11,037 bases of DNA, from NCBI GenBank assembly GCA_000310025.1, contig FN649750.1, forward strand, positions 287,012 through 298,048, given 5' to 3'. Below are positions 10,201 to 11,037 of the stretch, one piece after another (within the stretch, counting starts at the first letter, position 1; each line of letters begins with the position of its first letter). The notes beneath the pieces were generated by a model. That model saw only the letters and a program-made list of their open reading frames with translations, did no database searches and was not told where the DNA came from. The DNA is from Ectocarpus siliculosus (Eukaryota; Sar; Phaeophyceae; Ectocarpales; Ectocarpaceae). The position numbers and the translations under genes were made by a program.

Positions 10201-10985
10201 CGCCAAACGGGCTATTGCCTATAATCTAAACAGGCCACCTTTTTCCAAGCGGAACATGGAATATACACCCGACATACAAAGACCCCACGGCGCAAGCTGG
10301 CGGTAGCTTGAACCACACAGAGGAAGCTAGACAGAGCTTCCTAATGGTGCGAACCATGAAAAAAAAACATGATAATTCAACATACCCGAGTCCAACAAAT
10401 TCCAAAAAGAAACATGCAACACTTGTCACGTATGTAAGATGTGGGACTTGTGTCTCCTGAACCAACACGCCCCCTTCCATGTCTTGTCTGTGACGTCCAA
10501 CGCCAGTCGGAGAATCCCTCCGACTCGCCTCATCTATGTCTTCTCTGTCATCAGTGAGGAGGAACTTCCGTTCATGATCTTGATGCCCGATGGCCGTCCG
10601 TCCGTCCTCGCCCCTCCCAGCTCACCCCCTTTCACTACCTCTCTCTCTAACTCCACCGGATCTATTTACCCGTCGTACTGTCCCAAAACCACAATGTAAT
10701 GTATAGTACTACATTTCAAAATATATATTCTTGGTTGTCTCGGAGGACAATTCAACTCCTTCACTGCATTCATTCATTGTGTGTTTTGGGAGGACGAGTC
10801 ACCTCGGGCTCCTGCGACTTTGGCGGCGAGGCCGTTACGAGCGTGGCCAGCAGCTTGCACAGTGCCGGAAAACGCCTTCCGATCGACAGCACGTAAGCCT
10901 CCACATCACCCTTGTTGAACGTGTCCTGGATGGGGGGTAGCAGCGGGTGCTCGCCCATGATGGTCTCCACCTGGGCCGACGGCAC
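977..10985 (-). CDS. Multi-exon gene (3' nine exons): unknown Leu-rich helical-repeat-like protein, N-terminus off contig
   Basis: Spliced minus-strand CDS from exons 10985-10803, 9439-9416, 6977-6693, 5978-5773, 5405-5240, 4306-4145, 3360-3260, 2349-2229 and 1081-977, totalling 1353 nt (450 residues plus stop). Phases run 0-0, 0-0, 0-0, 0-2, 2-0, 0-0, 0-2, 2-0, 0-stop, and every junction is compatible. Residues 1-61 and about 110-345 are rich in Leu/Ala/Val amphipathic helices, as in HEAT/ARM solenoids. Residues 75-115 form a Ser/Thr/Ala-rich linker. Residues about 385-410 are an acidic/basic charged helix, and the last 20 residues carry a basic RRVSKSPRKK segment that could act as a nuclear signal. 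I saw no catalytic motif, signal peptide or obvious membrane segment. The layout loosely recalls nucleolar solenoid proteins such as Rix1/PELP1, but I cannot name the family. The visible part begins at a splice acceptor, so the start codon lies upstream of the contig. Confidence 0.72.
1106..1340 (-). repeat. Dispersed (CAA)n-tailed repeat, copy 1
   Basis: Plus strand: (TTG)n at 1106-1220, then CCGTTCCGGTCTCCGCTC at about 1228, CAACTGACGCGAACGCCTTG at about 1271 and GGTACACCTTTC at about 1320. The same blocks in the same order recur at 7025-7206, and in part at 3630-3765. On the minus strand the unit ends in a (CAA)n tail, the arrangement seen in SINE-like retroposons. No RNA polymerase III box was recognised. 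Confidence 0.65.
1107..1220 (+). repeat. TTG/GTT trinucleotide microsatellite
   Basis: A long TTG-type tract. The first part is interrupted by a TTGCTATTGCTG pattern repeated three times; about 12 uninterrupted units follow, ending near 1200. It reads as poly-Leu or poly-Cys on the plus strand, but it is intronic for the minus-strand gene, ending just upstream of the last acceptor. Confidence 0.9.
1368..1461 (+). repeat. Purine-rich (GA-type) tract
   Basis: About 94 bases almost wholly A and G (GAGAGAGATAAAG..., AGAGAGAGAGACAAG...), so the minus strand is a polypyrimidine run. It is low-complexity sequence in the last intron. It could act as an extra pyrimidine tract or form triplex DNA, but nothing shows this directly. 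Confidence 0.75.
1660..2010 (+). repeat. Degenerate ~39-bp minisatellite
   Basis: About eight diverged units built on ATTCACGAGGCCAAGCC then TGAGCTCAAGCC then GTGTTGTATG. Two units at about 1827 and 1898 are each followed by a CTGAGG(G/T)CAGGTCG segment, giving a higher-order unit of about 72 bp. The internal hexamer GAGCTC marks most of the later units. It is intronic and shows no coding constraint. Confidence 0.8.
2229..2349 (-). CDS. Exon 8 of the visible gene (residues 377-416)
   Basis: Acceptor GCTCTTGCAG; one nucleotide completes the split codon, then 40 codons to the donor GAG|GTGGGA. It encodes VALTALKTDRVDHRTKENEK, then ALEDMEAEADQ and a Ser/Gly end (NSGTGE). The central part is a highly charged helix, possibly a short coiled coil. 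Reading past the donor meets TGA at 2189-2187 after 14 codons, so a retained intron would give a truncated alternative C-terminus. Confidence 0.7.
2350..3259 (-). other. Intron between exons 7 and 8
   Basis: A 910-nt GT-AG intron. The 3024-3210 part is a tandem pair of about 117 bp. The 2400-2990 stretch is AT-richer unique-looking sequence in which I see no further feature. GATTCGAATCCGG near 2616 resembles a tRNA T-arm, but no tRNA can be built around it. Confidence 0.62.
3024..3210 (+). repeat. Tandem direct repeat, period ~117 bp
   Basis: TGACCTGCCATC...TCTGCC, then a GAGACA/CAGACA block, then CCCGCATTT-CGCAAGACAT, then CACACA appear at 3024-3095 and again at 3141-3210. The spacer between the two units contains another TGTCTTGC-type block in inverted form. 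The minus-strand frame across both copies stays open and gives two similar peptides, but it lacks splice support and is intronic. Confidence 0.75.
3260..3360 (-). CDS. Exon 7 of the visible gene (residues 343-376)
   Basis: Acceptor GCATCTTGCAG, donor TGCAG|GTATGT. 101 nt, starting in phase 0 and ending with two nucleotides (AG) of a split codon. It encodes EKKRNPGSNLY followed by TEAKLAFHCHLQDPDGAVAR. The split codon is completed by G at 2349 to give Arg. Confidence 0.72.
3376..3610 (+). repeat. Degenerate tandem blocks (ATGAGTCAC-type)
   Basis: GATGAGTCACACAAA (about 3442), AATGAGTCACCCAAAGCGAG (about 3523) and GATGAGTAACACAGAACGAG (about 3583) are related blocks. TATCAAAACACG occurs at about 3380 and again at 3473. 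The spacing is irregular, so this is a decayed local duplication series. Confidence 0.6.
3630..3765 (-). repeat. Dispersed (CAA)n-tailed repeat, copy 2 (partial)
   Basis: (TTG)n at about 3630-3653, then GACTTCACATGAACAACCGT, TCCGATCTCTCTGCCCAGTA, then CTTCT...GTCGGTA, then GTGGTCACAGGCCAAC. The order matches copies 1 and 3 up to the GGTCACA-GCCAAC block. The terminal GGTACACCTTTC block of the other two is missing, so this copy is truncated at that end. Confidence 0.6.
4145..4306 (-). CDS. Exon 6 of the visible gene (residues 289-342)
   Basis: Acceptor CACCCCGCAG, donor GAG|GTGAGG. 162 nt, phase 0-0. It encodes VAEVESVVTEGVELLAHRPL, an acidic loop (NEDEPQ), then REAFVRLVHYYLLLAE. Both ends are clean amphipathic helices continuing the solenoid-like pattern from exon 5. 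Confidence 0.75.
4382..4960. mobile_element. Possible small inverted-repeat element (GGCACTATTT ends)
   Basis: GGCACTATTT occurs at 4385-4394 and inverted (AAATAGTGCC) at 4949-4958. A second CCGGCACTATT lies at 4402-4412, and further CCGGCA/CACTATA motifs occur at about 4465-4505 and 4937-4948. Inverted short ends plus repeated subterminal motifs resemble a non-autonomous DNA transposon. No target-site duplication is clear, no transposase is present, and the termini are only 10 bp, so this is tentative. Confidence 0.35.
4685..4780 (-). pseudogene. Decayed copy of exon 5 3' end (copy II)
   Basis: Minus strand: GTGCCTCGCGATCGTCATCT matches GTGCCTCGCCACGTTCATCT of exon 5. Both then continue through a CCGTCCCGGC/CTTCCTCCCGGC block to a CCCAAAGCAAGGC/CCCAGGCAAGTC block, i.e. 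the region of the GC donor. The last block is itself duplicated (15-bp unit, 4693-4722). It is frame-disrupted and has no acceptor, so it is a relic, not an exon. Confidence 0.55.
5030..5165 (-). pseudogene. Decayed copy of exon 5 3' end (copy I)
   Basis: In the minus frame that continues from exon 5, VVCLAIFILLGP and DLFLPTAKATLY mirror exon 5 VECLATFIL and GLFLPAAQASL, split by about 18 extra codons. The DNA matches too (CTGTTCCTCCCGACAGCGAA against CTCTTCCTCCCGGCAGCCCA). The frame stays open from exon 5 through this copy to a TAA at 5027, so unspliced transcripts would read both. I take it as a partial duplication with an insertion. Confidence 0.55.
5240..5405 (-). CDS. Exon 5 of the visible gene, with a GC donor (residues 233-288)
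   Basis: A strong C/T tract precedes the acceptor AAAACCAG, leaving one nucleotide to complete the split codon, then 55 codons. It encodes a Gly/Ser-rich start and PKPLLFNVRNPLNNG, then VWAGVECLATFILDCGLFLP and AAQ. The 3' boundary reads CAG|GCAAGT, the classic GC-AG donor consensus; no GT donor in this frame is nearby. A second acceptor 6 nt downstream (AACAG, exon start 5399) is equally phase-compatible. Two decayed copies of this exon's 3' end lie in the next intron. Confidence 0.68.
5406..5772 (-). other. Intron between exons 4 and 5
   Basis: The shortest intron seen (367 nt), GT-AG. The G-run at 5448-5463 is C on the sense strand and forms part of a strong pyrimidine tract before the exon 5 acceptor. 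An A-rich stretch at 5580-5730 contains two similar CCATGGCCGGCTGAAA / CGATGACCGGCTGAAA blocks. Confidence 0.6.
5773..5978 (-). CDS. Exon 4 of the visible gene (residues 165-233)
   Basis: Acceptor GCGGTGCAG, donor AGCAG|GTGAAC. 206 nt, starting in phase 0 and ending with two nucleotides (AG) of a split codon that the next exon completes to Arg or Ser. It encodes TPVQGGVRFAAYRAMAVIIR, then a Pro/Asp turn, then VPILPLLFNEALLALGNRV. This is a helix-turn-helix-like hydrophobic pattern typical of HEAT units. Without splicing, the frame hits TGA right after the junction. Confidence 0.78.
5979..6692 (-). other. Intron between exons 3 and 4
   Basis: A 714-nt GT-AG intron. It contains two small hairpins (6046-6064, CGTCCTC/GAGGACG; 6155-6173, TCGATGCT/AGCATCGA) and a tandem C/A-rich repeat at 6475-6680. 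No further exon seen. Confidence 0.65.
6475..6680 (+). repeat. Degenerate C/A-rich tandem repeat (period ~54-66 bp)
   Basis: CCGTGCACGCTGGCACACGC at 6475 recurs as CCGTGCACGCTAGCACACCC at 6529. A third related unit (CACGCTACACAGCACACCCA) begins near 6595. Each is followed by CAACC-CACAC and a CGCGTGAC or GTCGACAAGCC block. A (CAC)n run at 6657-6673 ends the array just downstream of the exon 3 donor on the sense strand. Confidence 0.65.
6693..6977 (-). CDS. Exon 3 of the visible gene (residues 70-164)
   Basis: Acceptor ACGTGCCAG, with a TTTTGAC branch-like motif upstream; donor CAG|GTAGGG. 285 nt, phase 0-0. The exon encodes a charged start (AWAKLEEERAG), then a low-complexity Ser/Thr/Ala linker (SATSTNTSTADG). 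A hydrophobic helical stretch follows, including SGLLLPSAVTLLEALVASS and CQCMGQAVAQ. It is markedly GC-rich against its repeat-rich introns. It is the largest exon seen, and the Leu-rich half fits a solenoid helix pair. Confidence 0.75.
7025..7206 (-). repeat. Dispersed (CAA)n-tailed repeat, copy 3
   Basis: Plus strand: TTGTTGTTGCTGTTG, CTTCACATTAAAAACCGTTC, CGGTCTCTGCTCAGTACCTT, CAACTGACGCGGACGCCTTC, GTGGTCACAAGCCAACTG, GGTACACCTTTCAAT. It is collinear with copy 1 over the full length. This copy has a local duplication of the CAACTGACGCGGACG...CCTTCCGT block (about 23-27 bp, near 7109-7159). Confidence 0.68.
7329..7370. other. GC-rich stem-loop
   Basis: GGGGGGC (7343-7349) pairs with GCCCCCC (7354-7360) around a TACC loop. 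After one mismatch, GACG (7338-7341) pairs with CGTC (7362-7365). CGGG (7329-7332) can pair with CCCG (7367-7370) across an internal loop. It is self-complementary on either strand, with no U-run that would suggest a terminator. Confidence 0.6.
7691..7803 (+). repeat. Inverted dispersed repeat, left copy
   Basis: Contains AGCATCGACCGCGCTAACCG, TGACCAATGAAAAGACGTC, TTGAAAACACAAAACA, then CCATGAACTGGGACCCCGTG and AGGGGG. All blocks recur in the same order on the opposite strand at 9045-8935. Similarity is roughly three-quarters by eye. The ends are not flanked by recognisable target duplications. Confidence 0.65.
8380..8650. other. GC-rich block of unknown nature
   Basis: About 270 bases of strikingly GC-rich, repeat-free sequence (CGCCGGCGCGTGCAGCTC, CCCCGAGCGGCGGCGTCTCG) inside an AT-richer repeat-laden intron. 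Both strands carry short open frames (62 aa plus, up to 110 aa minus), but neither has convincing splice sites or a recognisable domain. It could be a fragment of a repeat or an inserted sequence from elsewhere. Confidence 0.35.
8672..8895 (+). repeat. 80-bp direct repeat pair (period 145 bp) around a small palindrome
   Basis: TCCTTGACTTTCGTCTGTGG...GCTGTTGCC at 8672-8751 and TCCTCGACTTTCGTCTGTGG...GCTGTTGCC at 8817-8895 are about 90% alike. The 65-bp spacer carries ACATGTTAA (8758-8766) and its inverse TTAACATGT (8807-8815). The repeats include a (CA)n patch. Confidence 0.85.
8935..9045 (-). repeat. Inverted dispersed repeat, right copy
   Basis: Minus strand: AGCGTCGACCACGCTAAACG, TTGACCAATGGATGACTCC, CTGAAAACAGAAAATG, CCATGACCTGGGACCCCACG, AGGGGG. 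It is collinear with 7691-7803 on the opposite strand. The GACCCCACGAGGGGGTGTCATGG end can itself fold (CATGAC/GTCATG at 8935-8965). Confidence 0.65.
9285..9344 (-). repeat. 30-bp tandem repeat with CCAAT motif
   Basis: Two head-to-tail 30-bp units (9285-9314 and 9315-9344) differ at 2 positions. On the minus strand each reads TGGCCA(A/T)TG(A/T)AATACCGT then CAGTCTTACCAC. The CCAATG(A)AA...GTCAGTCT core also occurs at 7712-7737 (plus) and more loosely at 8998-9024 and 9071-9087 (minus). Confidence 0.8.
9416..9439 (-). CDS. Microexon (24 nt, residues 62-69)
   Basis: A pyrimidine-rich stretch ends in CGTGCAG, followed by 24 nt encoding RVLRMGEQ and the donor CAG|GTGTGT. Phase is 0 on both sides, so inclusion or skipping keeps the frame between residues 61 and 70. 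Joined to the next exon it gives GEQ-AWAKLEEE, a plausible continuous helix. It is short enough to be a chance match, so confidence is moderate. If it is skipped, the intron runs from 10802 to 6978. Confidence 0.45.
9440..10802 (-). other. Intron between exon 1 and the microexon
   Basis: A 1363-nt GT-AG intron. Its main feature is the long inverted repeat at 9892-10101. The 9470-9570 part is pyrimidine- and TTG/CTG-rich on the plus strand. The 10110-10800 stretch looks unique; I found no exon in it with matching phase and splice sites. Confidence 0.5.
9892..10101 (-). ncRNA. Candidate long intronic hairpin RNA
   Basis: Arms 9892-9943 and 10050-10101 are inverted copies (paired positions sum to 19993). 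The outer 43 positions have 36 Watson-Crick pairs and 7 differences. All 7 are C/A on the plus strand, so they become G-U pairs in the minus-strand transcript. The inner 9 positions (9935-9943/10050-10058) pair with three mismatches. The apical loop is 106 nt. The sense strand of the host gene is the one that folds well. It could be a microRNA-like or structural RNA, or just a MITE-type inverted repeat with strand-biased C-to-T decay. Confidence 0.4.
10803..10985 (-). CDS. Exon 1 of the visible gene (residues 1-61)
   Basis: The exon begins after a long pyrimidine tract ending in GCGCAG and ends at GAG|GTGACT. It is 183 nt, phase 0 on both sides, with no stop. It encodes VPSAQVETIMGEHPLLPPIQ, then a segment containing AYVLSIGRRFPALCKLLATL. 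The second half reads as two hydrophobic helices, as in an ARM/HEAT pair. The ATG inside it (codon 10) is probably not the start, because the open frame and acceptor lie upstream. Family unknown. Confidence 0.7.
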
Positions 10986-11037
10986 CTGCGCAAGGGCAAG
11001 CAGGGGGAGGGGGGGGGGGGGGGGGGGGGGGGTTTTC
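10986..11037 (-). other. 3' end of an upstream intron, cut by the contig end
   Basis: On the sense strand this is a C-rich tract ending TGCTTGCCCTTGCGCAG, directly before exon 1. The G run at about 11002-11031 is C on the sense strand. Its length is probably unreliable, and it may be why the assembly stopped. Confidence 0.65.

Noticed and set aside
977-10985. Naming the gene as a Rix1/PELP1 homologue
   Set aside because: Only a general resemblance of Leu-rich helices. No diagnostic motif was recognised, so no symbol is given.

Overview
The window looks like one complete draft contig from an intron-rich eukaryotic nuclear genome. Both ends run into inflated homopolymers, introns are about 0.4-2.4 kb, exons are about 24-285 nt, and most of the DNA is dispersed, tandem and simple-sequence repeats. 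Long introns, short GC-rich exons and CAG-type acceptors would fit a brown alga (Phaeophyceae) or another large-genome stramenopile. That is inference from architecture, not an identification.

The only gene I can support lies on the minus strand and spans nearly the whole window. Reading 5'->3' on the minus strand, nine exons can be chained: 10985-10803, 9439-9416 (a 24-nt microexon), 6977-6693, 5978-5773, 5405-5240, 4306-4145, 3360-3260, 2349-2229 and 1081-977. Every junction has a CAG/TAG-type acceptor and a GT donor (one is GC), and all eight phase transitions agree. The two split codons (after 5773 and after 3260) are each completed by exactly one nucleotide of the next exon. The exons sum to 1353 nt: 450 residues plus a TGA stop. 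The first visible exon begins at an acceptor, so the true N-terminus lies off the contig. The protein is rich in short Leu/Ala/Val helices, suggesting an alpha-solenoid (HEAT/ARM-like), with a charged helix and a basic tail at the C-terminus. I do not recognise the family with confidence.

Layout by position: 1-490 is poor-quality contig end. 491-976 lies downstream of the gene. 977-10985 is the gene. Its introns hold a (TTG)n-anchored dispersed repeat in three copies (1106-1340, 3630-3765, 7025-7206), a 39-bp minisatellite (1660-2010), a 117-bp tandem pair (3024-3210) and a possible ~0.6-kb inverted-repeat element (4382-4960). They also hold two decayed copies of the end of exon 5 (4685-4780 and 5030-5165), a pair of inverted ~112-bp repeats (7691-7803 and 8935-9045), a 145-bp-period direct repeat (8672-8895) and a CCAAT-containing 30-bp tandem (9285-9344).

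The most interesting structure is an inverted repeat at 9892-9943/10050-10101 in the first visible intron. In its outer 43 positions all seven mismatches become G-U wobbles in the sense-strand transcript, so the pre-mRNA can form an uninterrupted 43-bp stem. I found no plus-strand gene, rRNA, tRNA, CRISPR array or identifiable transposase.
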